The notes under the pieces are model-generated. The model saw only the letters and a program-made list of their open reading frames with translations, was not told where the DNA came from and made no database searches. This document shows, one piece after another, positions 1 through 9,797 of a DNA stretch of 64,000 nucleotides; positions within the stretch are counted from its first letter, which is position 1; every line of letters starts with the position of its first letter. Position numbers and translations under genes: made by a program. The DNA comes from Rhynchosporium graminicola (Eukaryota > Ascomycota > Leotiomycetes > Helotiales > Ploettnerulaceae): NCBI GenBank assembly GCA_900074885.1, contig FJUW01000080.1, positions 62,001 to 126,000 on the forward strand, in the 5' to 3' direction.

Positions 1-1355
1 TTGACATCGTCCTCGTCATCAGATTCGTCGCCCATAGATGTGACGGCATCAGCTTGCCTGGATGCAGATCTTCGTTTCGGCTCTGGTGCAGTAGGCTTCT
101 GAAGGTTGGCGACGAATTCGGACGTCTCGTCGATTACAAGACCACCTTCACCCTCCACCTCGGTCTCTGTAAGAGTTGCTGAAGCCTCCTCCTTCAATTG
201 CTGCGCGATCTCTTCAGGCTTAAACTTTTGGCGCTTCTTCAAAGCATTTCTCCTCTGTGCCGCAAGTGAAGCCTGCAGGTCTTCATCATCAACAAAAGAC
301 ATGTCCTCATATGTTCGTTTCTTGGGCTGTGCTAGCTGATCAACCTCCATGGATTCTCCATTCGTGGCTGGAGTTTCTGTGACTTCCAATAATGGGAAGA
401 CATCGTCCTTATCTGCCGCTTTCTGGCGAGTGGACTTAGCCTTTTTCTTCTTTGGCTTCTTGATCTTGATCTCCGAAATATCCAAGTAGTCCGACTTTGG
501 CTCATCAACTGCAGAAATGTTAGCAAAGTAATTAGCATTGACTCTGGGATTAGATGACTTACTGAAGAGGTCAAGACTAATAGCCTTTGACTTGAGCTTC
601 GTTGTCGAGGTGCCTTGAAGAGAAGCTTCGGTTGTGCTTCCCATTCCATCCAGAGTGAAGCGACTGCGTTTCTTACCATCAATATCCTCGTCGTATTTTG
701 CCAATATGCCTGTGTCACCATTCTCGTCAACATCGTGTGGATTGTATACTGGCTTCTTCTTCTTGAGATCTAGCTTGTCCTTGAGCTTCTCCCTCTCACG
801 AAGATCCAGGTTCTCCAGCTCGTCACCTTCCTCCTCGTTCTCATCGATAGTAGTGTCTTTCAATGTCAGAACCTGGTACTCGCCCTCCTGAAAAGTGTCA
901 AGTTCGTGGCCCACTTTGACACCGGCAAGATCCTTAGCTGTGTATTCTGCTGCTGCTTCGGCATCCGCCAACTCTTGTTCTCTCTTCCTTGCTTTGTCGA
1001 TTTCCTTCTGCCTCTTCTTCTGCTTCATTAACCACGCTTTCGCACCCAAATCTTCTCCCTCATCTGCATCGCCCAGGCCTTTGCCTTCCAATTTCGTAAA
1101 TCGCTTTGCTGCGTCTCGCGCTCTCCTAATAGCTGCATTCTTTTCGTCGCGCTTCTTCTTTGCTTCTTCGGCCTCCTTGAGTTTGCGATAATTGTCGTAG
1201 CCTTCTTCTTGCCGTGATTCGAGAGTGCTGCCTACCTCCTCGACAGGACCAGTTGCGTCTTTGAAGACTGGACCGGCACCGGGGACAGGTAATGGCTTCA
1301 TACCCAGGGACACCCGAAGACGATTCGTCTCCTCGATCGAGATTGCGTCAGCCAT
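1..1355 (-). CDS. SNU66: SNU66/SART-1 family U4/U6.U5 tri-snRNP protein (5' part of gene)
   Basis: Reads leftward from ATG at 1355 and runs off the window, so only the N-terminal half is seen. The first ~25 residues contain the family hallmark ISIEETNRLRVSLGMKPLPV, found at the start of SART-1/Snu66 proteins. The rest is highly charged, Lys/Glu-rich and coiled-coil-like, with basic KKKK patches, as expected for this tri-snRNP component that helps activate the spliceosome in the nucleus. An intron is likely at 509-562 (54 nt): a good GTAAGT donor, a GCTAAC branch site and a TGCAG acceptor. It has no stop and is a multiple of three, so retention would add 18 residues in frame. The start is chosen because the family motif begins five codons downstream. 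Identification is strong; the C-terminus is outside the window. Confidence 0.93.
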   Translation of the reverse strand, partial: MADAISIEETNRLRVSLGMKPLPVPGAGPVFKDATGPVEEVGSTLESRQEEGYDNYRKLKEAEEAKKKRDEKNAAIRRARDAAKRFTKLEGKGLGDADEGEDLGAKAWLMKQKKRQKEIDKARKREQELADAEAAAEYTAKDLAGVKVGHELDTFQEGEYQVLTLKDTTIDENEEEGDELENLDLREREKLKDKLDLKKKKPVYNPHDVDENGDTGILAKYDEDIDGKKRSRFTLDGMGSTTEASLQGTSTTKLKSKAISLDLFSKSSNPRVNANYFANISAVDEPKSDYLDISEIKIKKPKKKKAKSTRQKAADKDDVFPLLEVTETPATNGESMEVDQLAQPKKRTYEDMSFVDDEDLQASLAAQRRNALKKRQKFKPEEIAQQLKEEASATLTETEVEGEGGLVIDETSEFVANLQKPTAPEPKRRSASRQADAVTSMGDESDDEDDV

Positions 1356-2713
1356 GTCTGCGACTTGATTTATATTGTCGGGTCGAGCGAGAGCAGATGA
1401 GATAACGATTGTGGTAAACGGAGGACGTGATGGGCAGCCTTGAGCCTCATACTCACTAGCCTGTTGTGGAGACTAGTGGCTTTACTAGCGCACAAGCGGC
1501 CGCACCGCAATATATATTCCTCGCGAGGCTCTTCCTGTTTCTTCTCTTATTTCCACAACCACAGATTTGTGCCCAGCAGTCCCTTCAACCTTCGGGTTGT
1601 AAGGTTGATTGCTGAGGCAGCTCGTTCGTCCTATGGAGCCACCTGCCTTCACAGGCTTTCTATGGTGTCAATTTCCGATCGACAGATCTCAGAGCAATCG
1701 GGCACCACGAAGCTTGAATTCGCTGTAAAAGGCTTGAGCTCAGTGGACGGTGTTCCGAAGACGTCACATTCCAAATCCTTTCGCCGAGACCGTCGGTTGG
1801 TGAGGTTAAGGGCTAACCGTTTCGACTACATTACAATCATTGGGAGTGTTATATTGGGGAGATACATTTACGAGGTGAGAGGAAGAGAAGCTTGGGCACA
1901 GGCGGAGCCGGACAGGTGGATGGAGTTGAGGATTAGATGAGAGGCATACACGATAGAAGTCTGTCCTGGGCTGCTAGACCCGGTGGTACAAATGCTTTGG
2001 AGGCAGTTTTGAAATTATTTCGTCTTCCAATGCTATCTTCTTTTGATAATGTCCACAGTTTATCTTGCATGAATACCTACCTCTAGCTCTCCAAAGCCTT
2101 ACTTTTTTCTCTGCTTTATTCCACATGCATTGTCACCATCACAATGAATGAACATCAGCCATGCCTAGCTATTGCCTTCCTTCGTTTCTGAAATTATATA
2201 ATTGGAATTGTATTTAAATGTACATGTATGTATATCGCGCAGAAAAAAAATAGCAGAACTTCTGGACGTGACCGACAATGTCTCCCTATCGCGAAGACAG
2301 TCTGTCAAGCAGACTATTGCGATGGTAGTAACTTGCTCGGTCTCTAGAGCTGCTCCTGCCCCTCATCCCTGTGTTTTGCTGACCCATCAAGATGTCGTCT
2401 GAATCTCTGACGGTGTATCAGGACCGAATATGTTTGGACGTTTCCATCTACGGTCACACTTTCGTTTCCGTGCAGACGTTCAGGAACTTTTCGGAAACGG
2501 TCTGTGAGGAAAGTGCCAATAGAAAGAGAAAACAGAATCCACGATGGCATGAAGTTTTGATTCAGGATTAATGATGGCTTGAAGTTTTGATTCTCACCAT
2601 CTGATAATTGATGATATGCAAAGAAGCATCTCTTCTACCTGGCTGCCTACGAATGTCTCTCCTCAACTCTCATCTCTCTAGCGCATCCTGCCCTGCCACT
2701 GTGCGGAACCATC
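1356..2713. other. Intergenic, one weak small ORF
   Basis: Lies between the SNU66 start and the end of the aspartic protease gene. The only open frame of note is on the plus strand, ATG 1662 to stop 1940 (92 codons), Arg-rich and ending near EAWAQAEPDRWMELRIR. I recognise no family and see no clear promoter or intron, so it is not called as a gene, although a short divergent gene or SNU66 leader transcript is possible. The rest is unremarkable. Confidence 0.4.
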
Positions 2714-4006
2714 TCATGCGTTGGCAGCAAAGCCGATACGGGAGTTTGTCTGATCGTAGACAGAGTAGTAGTACTCCAGGAACTTCTGCCCAAGTATAAT
2801 ATTAATGTCCGAGTTGCCGGCGCTGCCGAGCATAGCGTAATATTTCCCGGTAGCCATACCGAAGTTGGCGAACTGGGCTTGCGGGACTAAATATTGGGCA
2901 GGAGTGAGTGTATAAGTTATTGACCCAATCGTGAAACCCAAGTTGGCGGTAGGCTTTGTGGTGAAAGACGGGAGACCTGATTGTTCATCGACCTTCCCGT
3001 GAGTGGCCAAAAGGAAGGCATTGAATGCTGAGGATGGGATCCAGGTGAGGGTTGTGCCGGCGTCCACGATAGCATTGCTAGATAAGGAGAGGGTTGTCGA
3101 TCCATAGGTAATCTTGTTAACGTGGACGCCCCAGTAATTAGCGATCGCTCCACCGGTAACCTTTGGAAAGTAGGTCAGAGGGCCCTTATACTTGGTAGTA
3201 TCAACACCACCAATAGTCATCTCTCCATTGGCCTCAATAACATTACTTCCAATCAAGGGCCTGAAGTAAAGGGCGAAGACCTCGGTTTTGATAGATCCTT
3301 GGGCCTTGAGATTGTTCATGAAAGTTGGAACAGTGCCGCTTGCAACAGAATGAGCAGTTGATCCAACAGGACCGAGGCCAAAGACTCCAGGCACCCCGCC
3401 CAAGCCTTGTGTGGAAGAAGCAGCAGCAATCAGCTGGTGAGCGACAGTGAACCCGCCGAAGCTGACCTTTTCTTTATACTCCGTGCCAGAGAATGATGCG
3501 TCACTAGTCAATCCATAAGTGATGTGGATTAAGCGGCCGGTAGCAGTGCCGGTTGCAGTCTTTACGTAAGGTTCCGCCGCGCCACACCAAATGTTCGCAG
3601 CTGAAAGAATCAGAAGGTTTCAGATAGAAAAAATTCGATGCGGGGTTCGACTTACATCCCGTGTCCAGAACGAGTTCCCAATTCTCTCCCCCGATGTTGA
3701 CCAAGGCAGTGTAATGGACATCTACGTTTGCAATAGTGGCACTGGAGCCTACCAGACTGGCATCGAATGATTTCAATCCATTGATCGCAGCTATCTGGTG
3801 ATTAGCCTTTATGATAGTGAGCTCGCATGGACCAGTTGCATCTTACCAAGTCGATGTTTTCCTGCCTGAACACTGCTCTTGTGTGACGAAGTACCGGTTT
3901 TACGAGTTAAAGGAATGACGGCTACTTTCTCTGTCTCAACCTCGATTGGAGAAGCAGAGACCAGAGTGAAAGCAGCAACAAAGACAAATGGGATGGTGAA
4001 CAACAT
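2714..4006 (-). CDS. Secreted pepsin-like aspartic protease (family A1)
   Basis: Exons on the minus strand: 4006-3847, 3790-3656, 3600-2714 (introns of 56 and 55 nt with GTAAG donors), giving 393 aa with phases that close exactly. The N-terminus is a signal peptide (MLFTIPFVFVAAFTLVSAS) followed by a short pro-region. The first catalytic motif, split by intron 2, is LVLDTGSANIWCGA with Asp at about residue 96. The second, near residue 278, is IVDAGTTLTWIP, so Asp is kept but the usual Thr/Ser of D-T/S-G is Ala. The C-terminus holds the family's ILGQKFLEYYYSVYD segment. It is expected to be an extracellular or vacuolar acid endopeptidase. A TATA-rich stretch lies about 100 bp upstream (4104-4122). 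No GPI signal is seen, unlike the other A1 protease at 57-59 kb. Activity is uncertain because of the DAG motif. Confidence 0.9.
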
Positions 4007-4103
4007 AATGTGGACTGGACAGGAGGCAGCAGATGCAGTGGGGAGAAGTAGATGAGAGGGAAGGATGGAATGTTTCAGGAGGAATGCAGCGTAGAACGGT
4101 ATC

Positions 4104-4122
4104 CTATATACATATATATATA
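4104..4122 (-). promoter_or_regulatory. TATA-rich promoter of the aspartic protease gene
   Basis: An alternating TATATA run ending in TATAGG on the minus strand, about 100 bp upstream of the ATG at 4006. Spacing fits a fungal TATA box with a short 5' leader; assigned by position only. Confidence 0.5.
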
Positions 4123-5339
4123 CTGAATTGAATAAGGTCAGACGCAAATCGTGATCCTGGTAAACTATGGCGCTCATTTAGGAGATACTGGAATCTAGAA
4201 AGACCTCCTGCAATAGGAGAAGGTTACGAAGCAAGCGCCTTGGATCGTCGGTGACACAGGCCACTGGGTCGAAAAATGAAGGGAAGATGCCCGTTCATAG
4301 TTAAGATGGCATACCCTTATGATCAACATAACCCAAAACTCTATCAACGGACGCTTGTAAAGGAAATAGACATATGCACATGAAAGAAATAGTCGAAGTA
4401 TATTAAAGGTCGTTGCGCCGGGACTCGGTTACCAATCAAACACTTAGAATCCTTCCCTGTCGCAATAGTTCGCAGCAACCGAGCAGCAAACACAACTTAG
4501 TTAAAAATCACACTATGCGTTTCATATTTGTTACCCCTAGTATTTAAGGATCCCTGAAGATGACTCTGCATCCAGCGTCTGAGATCTATTTTGCATCGCT
4601 GCAACAGTGTTCCGACCTGAGGAATCATATGATTATGCTTATGTGTAATCGTAAGACTACTTAGTAGAAATCAATCCGGGTATGGGCTCGTATGGTATCA
4701 CTTTCGAATTTAATCACTTTCAAATCGACCTTTCTCCGCTACTCCATTGCTGCCAGTCCTTCGCTATAAATCCCCGGGGGCTCACACCCGCTAGCGAGGA
4801 AGATGAGCTTTGTATTAGCTTTCTCGGATATTGGTAGGTCAAGGATCAAGATACGGGACAACAATATTCATACTCAAAAGAACTCGATATGTTGTCCTAT
4901 TGGTTCGACCTCCGAATTTACTTGCCTCCTCAACACAGAAAGAGGGCTGCAGAGAGCACCTCAAGACACAAGTCGTACTTTGACCCTTGCCGAGGATAGA
5001 CATTACAACTGGAAGTCCACCTGCCATGTACTCAAGCATGATTCGATGTCTTTCTTGCAGTCTTGTTGTACTATGCCCCTGTCGAGTTCCGACCTACCGC
5101 GACAAGGGGCTTGCCAGGATTATCGCATAAAAACTGGACCGTGCCAGCTGTAATTGAAAAGCTTACGAAGAACGGAGTTTTTCCAGATACGGTTGAAGGC
5201 GAATGTGCCAAACGCAAACACGAGATCAGCCCTGTATATAACCCTGTATATAAACTTGCGAAGTAAAGACTGAAGTATATAGACATTGGACACACATGCC
5301 ACTCTAAGTATCCACCTCTTTTCTTGTAAGCTACCTACC
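4123..5339. other. Intergenic accessory DNA
   Basis: Only short overlapping open frames on both strands; none shows splice structure or a recognisable domain. A small direct repeat of the type CCTGTATATAA occurs twice near 5230-5250. Otherwise I see nothing. Confidence 0.5.
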
Positions 5340-5341
5340 TA

Positions 5342-5539
5342 TCCCATGGACTGTCAGACTCTCCAGATTAGCGAGCAGTGATCAGACCAATCAAGAGGGC
5401 AGATTCTGGAAGACGCTTCAGGGAGTGCTTCGGGGCGCAGGGCGCTGAGGCTACTGCCAGGACAAACAGCATTAGCTATAGGGCGTTCCTATAGCCCCAC
5501 TTTTCGCTATATTAAGGGGTGTTCTGGCAGTCCATGGGA
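5342..5539. mobile_element. 198-bp MITE with 17-bp terminal inverted repeats and TA duplication
   Basis: The left end TCCCATGGACTGTCAGA (5342-5358) is matched in reverse complement by 5523-5539 with one mismatch (16/17). TA dinucleotides flank both ends directly (5340-5341, 5540-5541), the target duplication expected of Tc1/mariner-type transposases. There is no coding capacity, so it is a non-autonomous miniature element. The interior holds a small hairpin (GCTATAGG...CCTATAGC near 5475-5495). The superfamily is inferred from the TA duplication only. Confidence 0.8.
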
Positions 5540-5541
5540 TA

Positions 5542-6486
5542 ATTAGCCAAGGTGCAAGTCCATATCAACTCCCTACATACGGAGAGGTGAGGCTAGCAAT
5601 TTAAAGCGCAACCATGAGCTCTGAGGTCAGGATAGTTCGCTCCCCTGAAATATGGTTTCTTGCCAAGACAGCGGATCACGAGGAGATCAATTATTTGAAC
5701 ACATTAGAGATAGAAGACTCGGAAGGCAAGGAGAGTGGACCAGTAGAGATCTGGCATGTGTTCTGTACATATTTTCCTCGACTTTCTAGCTTACGGAGTA
5801 TTGTAGTGAAAAGTTCACCTTACTAACTGACAATTGGTGCTGAACTGCTAGCATAACCTCTACGTTATCAATTTATTTATTCAACCATGTAAGCGAAAAT
5901 GACGTATAAGATGGGTGGGTGTAATATAAATGCACATCTTCTCTCGTGTGTAATTTCGTAATCTCCGTGCTTGAACCCTTCTTCAACCCTGAAGTGTATC
6001 CTTATAGAGTCAATCGCCTAGCGAGCCAAAGCGGCATGCGTACGTCTAGGCGTGATATATGTGTCTGGCTTTGGCCTGATGAGCTTTTATTGTATGCAGC
6101 CTAACTGTCTAGAAAAGGAAAATGCGAAGGTTATGAGAGCCGCATGAAAGCACCGACGCCTATCTCTTCTGCCACTCTATGGCGGATTAAAAAACCGCGA
6201 CAAGGAATGTATGCTTAGGAACCCGTCTTTGCGTAGCCTGCGAGGCACTTGTAAGTCACTTACACTTTGAAGATTCACATTCCGTAATACTGTAATACTC
6301 CGTGGCCTTTCTATCACGCTCGTTCGCTTACAGTCTGTGAAAGCAAGCATCCGGCAGAAGCTGCCCACAAATCGTATTATTGACCGTCCCGACTTCGGGT
6401 AACTTCTTTTTTATATTACTACTTCCGAATCTCAAAAGCCCTAGACTTCATAATTAGAAGTAGTTTATTATGGAGATACGGAGATA
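5542..6486. other. Intergenic accessory DNA
   Basis: A 70-codon open frame (ATG 5614 to 5826, plus) has no recognisable domain, intron or homologue known to me and is left uncalled. No other structure is seen. Confidence 0.4.
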
Positions 6487-6860
6487 CAGCGGTGATCTTT
6501 TACCCCTGATTTTGTAGGGGTCCCCGGCTACTTGGCGAACAAAAGAAGATTTTGGTGTGCATACAAGTAACCCACGGAGTATTACACGGAGCAGTCAATA
6601 CTGTAATAGGGAAACTTGCCGAAACTGGGGGTCAAACATAAACGCTGTAGATAGGTACCTCCGTACAGCCGGTATCTTTTATCACTATTTTGGCAGGGAC
6701 CCCCCGGCAACTTCACACTTTTCTTGATTAGGTTATAAGAAGACAGAAGATTTGGTGTGTCCAAGCCATAGCACGGAACAATCACTACTGTAATAGGGAA
6801 AGCTACGGACTCTGTGCAAAATTAAGGGGGTAACGATACTGGCTGTATGGAAGAGCCTCC
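6487..6860. repeat. Degenerate tandem duplication, two units of ~180-195 bp
   Basis: Unit 1 is about 6487-6662 and unit 2 about 6666-6860. Shared blocks occur in the same order: CAGC(C)GGT.ATCTTTTA, a run of C with GGC.ACTT, AAGATTT(T)GGTGTG, CACGGA.CA.TCA.TACTGTAATAGGGAAA, and a CTGTA...CCTCC end. Identity looks roughly 60-70% by eye with indels. There is no coding potential. It may be remnants of a repeat family or an old local duplication. Confidence 0.6.
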
Positions 6861-7023
6861 TTAGTCTGTGTATGTAATTCCCTTTTTCCCTAGCTGAAAG
6901 CCTCTTTTTCGAGTTTGAGGCTGCTGGGAAACAACACAAGGGCTGTGTCCCCCTGGATTCGCATAGAGAGTTTCTGCAAAATCGCTGTGCACAAATCAGA
7001 TCTGCCATCGGAATACAACGGAT

Positions 7024-7423
7024 GCGATGATTTCGTCATGAGGCCATAAGGCGCACACACCTACACACCAAACACACCAAAAGAGCCACGCATGCCGCTT
7101 TTGCTCGCTCAATAATCGACTTAGTGAAATCGTGCGAAAGTAGAAGTAAGAGATAGTTAAAGCACTTTTATAACAGCGAAATTACGTCTTAAAAATGACT
7201 CGAAAAGAGTTTCCTAACCAGGCTAGCCTAGTGAGCTATTGTGCACTCTATTAAGAATCAAGTAGGGTATCAAGTAGTAGCTGAAAGAGGAAAATAAGTA
7301 TTAGAGGGGAAATAACCTCGCTTAATTTATCAGGATAAAGTGGCATGTCCGAGCTTTTTATGCCTGATGCAAGGCTGACTTTAGGTGCTTGTGTGCCTTG
7401 TGGCCTCATGACGAAATAATCGC
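7024..7423. repeat. 400-bp unit bounded by 29-bp inverted repeats
   Basis: The outer ends 7024-7052 and 7395-7423 are reverse complements at 27 of 29 positions (core TTTCGTCATGAGGCCA). Similarity fades just inside. I find no flanking target duplication, so a transposon origin (old MITE) is an inference. The interior has no gene. Confidence 0.6.
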
Positions 7424-7539
7424 CGCGGCTTTCCTTAGCAAGAGGATACCAATGAGTTAAAAGTCGATGTACGATAAGCGAGATTGCCATGTACTTCCCG
7501 TACACCTTTGCGGACGAAAAGGAAAAAATAGAGACTATT

Positions 7540-7608
7540 CCCCCCTGGCTGAAACGTTAAATCCTGCGCCCTTACTACAGCTGAACTTTTAACGTTTAAA
7601 CCGGGGGG
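7540..7608. repeat. Imperfect hairpin, ~20-bp arms
   Basis: Arms 7540-7561 (CCCCCCTGGCTGAAACGTTAAA) and 7587-7608 are imperfect inverted repeats sharing C/G runs and AAACGTTAAA, around a ~25-nt loop. This could be a tiny foldback element or a structured RNA; nothing else supports either. Confidence 0.5.
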
Positions 7609-8302
7609 TAGTACCATGATATCAATGACGGAGTCTTGATAGCCAACTCGATCTCGGAGATTATTGTTGTCTCTGAAATTTCGTTCACAAACCAGTATAT
7701 CAAACCCAAATCCGGGCGGAAGGATGTAAGTAAAATAATAATAACCAACCTTGAAATGCCAAGTACAATGCAATGCCCACCGGGCCGACAAAGCCAAGAT
7801 TGCTTTGAAACCAGGTTAACAGCAACGCGAAATTGGAAGAATTGAGAGGACGAGAGGTTAGCGAGATGGTCCAGAACAGTTCAATTATCAATCATTGCTC
7901 CTCACTTTTACAGAGCTACTATGTCGTCATCGCACCGCAGCTGCTGCACATCTGCAAGACACCATGAACATAGCGGCACAACATCAGGCATCTTGGTCCA
8001 AAATCTGACATCCCCTCATCTTCATTACTGAAAAGGCAGTCTTGCCTTCGGACTCTGATGCTAAGCATATTTGTGTTCCCAGTTGTAATGTCTTCAGCCT
8101 CTGACATGTACTCAAGTCAAGGTTAAAGTGAGTATCGCTTGATGAAGGCCTATCAAGGTCAATGAAAGGAGGGACATTTCGAGAAAGTGCTTCTCAAAAC
8201 AGCTCTGCCATTTCCGCCTTGTAAGGAGTTCTTGTGTCTCTGTACTCTCACCTTGTGCAGGTTACCTGAGATGTGATGAATTGACAGTCAAAGAAACATA
8301 GG
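7609..8302. other. Intergenic accessory DNA
   Basis: Only shadow-like open frames under 120 codons, without introns or motifs. Nothing further seen. Confidence 0.4.
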
Positions 8303-8545
8303 ATGAAGGAGCTATCATGTTACATGTGTGCAGCAACTTGCACACAAGCAAATCTGTGTATAACACTCGACATCTCGCAACAAACCGCAACGTCCTTTGC
8401 AAATCGTGACGCATACGGACATCTCCTCTTCGGGCCTGGAGGGACTGATCCCGCCAACGATAAAATATGTGAAGAATGTACGAAGACGATGCGAACAAAG
8501 ATAAGGGCAGAGCTGAAGAAGAAATATAGCTCGGGCAACGGGTAA
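8303..8545 (+). CDS. Small hypothetical protein (doubtful)
   Basis: An ATG-started frame of 80 codons with two C-x2-C pairs (CYMC near the start, CEEC in the second half) and a basic tail. The paired cysteines resemble a small zinc-binding protein, but I recognise no family and the neighbourhood is gene debris. It may be a fragment of a larger lost gene or chance. Confidence 0.25.
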   Translation: MKELSCYMCAATCTQANLCITLDISQQTATSFANRDAYGHLLFGPGGTDPANDKICEECTKTMRTKIRAELKKKYSSGNG

Positions 8546-8699
8546 TACTAATCAGACAAGTGTTGAGAAATTTGCCAACTATGATAGTTTGGGAGCAAGT
8601 GGCGGAAAATCTTCGCGAATACAGGTTATGCCCTCAAACGACTAGTGGTCTTAGCTACTGAGAGGGCTCCAGAAGACCTTTGATTCATACTCTTCGGAG

Positions 8700-9522
8700 A
8701 AACCCGAGACTTCAATTCATGCCAGGAGCTCCGAGAGAGCTACCAGATTCTTGCTGATGAGGCTGAAGAATACAGCTTTGTCCAAGTTGGCAAGTCAGAG
8801 AACACCGCTATGTTCATCACCCATGGTCCATACACCCCATCTGCGACAGTATCCGACCTCCAACACTATCAGGGTCAGGTAAGTTACCTTCAAAAATTCA
8901 TACATCCAGAGAGAGTTCATATATATTTGCATAGAAACGCTTTTGATAGAATATGGTTGACGAAGTTTATCTGTGACTGCACAGCATACGCACTGCAACG
9001 AGACTCCTGCCAGATGAATGCTGTGCGAAAATTTGGCGAGATGATAGACAAATTTGGTGCCGATATGAATGACATTGAAAAAGCCATGCCAATCAGCAGG
9101 TCGAGAATTCTAAGGGTGTTAGTTCTACCACGAAAGTGATGTTCTGTGGGCTAATCTAGATGATGTCATCAACGCATCATGTCTGAAGCTGAGGCCCGAC
9201 TCGGAACATCACATCGGAACAGGGTGGAAGGCTTGAAGCTGAGTTCGTTAAACGCTTTTTTCACGAGGTGGTTGCTGGCAACAAATATTGTGTTATGGTT
9301 GAGAAATTCCTAAAGCAGACTGAGGCGTGGTGCAAAAATCAGATTCCACCCCGAATGTATTATGTGAGAGCTGTGGTAGTCTTGAAGGTGCTAGATACGA
9401 TTCTCGCGTTAAAGCTCAACACTCGAGTGTTGTTCACCCAAGAGCATGAACCGGCGATTAGAAGCTGTGGTCGTTTTAAGTGCGTGTGGAGTCAATCTGA
9501 CAGTAAGGGGGAGAAGCGATGA
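8700..9522 (+). pseudogene. Remnant of an unidentified protein-coding gene
   Basis: Coding-like stretches appear in successive frames. About 8725-8878 reads ELRESYQILADEAEEYSF...HYQG and ends at a good GTAAGT donor (8879). About 8985-9139 includes KFGEMIDKFGADMND and stops. About 9240-9522 includes EFVKRFFHEVVAGNKY...WCKNQIPP and stops. The pieces cannot be joined into one frame without several frame changes or stops, so I read this as a decayed gene. Family not recognised. Confidence 0.4.
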
Positions 9523-9797
9523 TGATAATTCTGACTGACGCAGAGCCTCACCACTTAGTCAGATTTTTCGAAAGCACGATTGATAACTCTAATTCGACGA
9601 TCGATGCTTTCCAATGCTATTCGTACAGAGAGTTTGGCTTGAAGATAGGAGATATCAAGTGGGGCACGCTAAAAATCCAAGCGAGGGATCCTAACGGAAT
9701 GGAAGGACTCCCTCTATCTTTCCTGCTACTCCACTTTTCAAATAGCTTGCAAATACCAAACAGCCGCCAGGAACTCAGACTATCAAGCCTAGCTACA

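Noticed and set aside
1440..1940. 166-codon open frame divergent from SNU66
   Set aside because: It begins at TTG, not ATG. The only ATG inside leaves 92 codons with no family resemblance, so it is mentioned only as weak.
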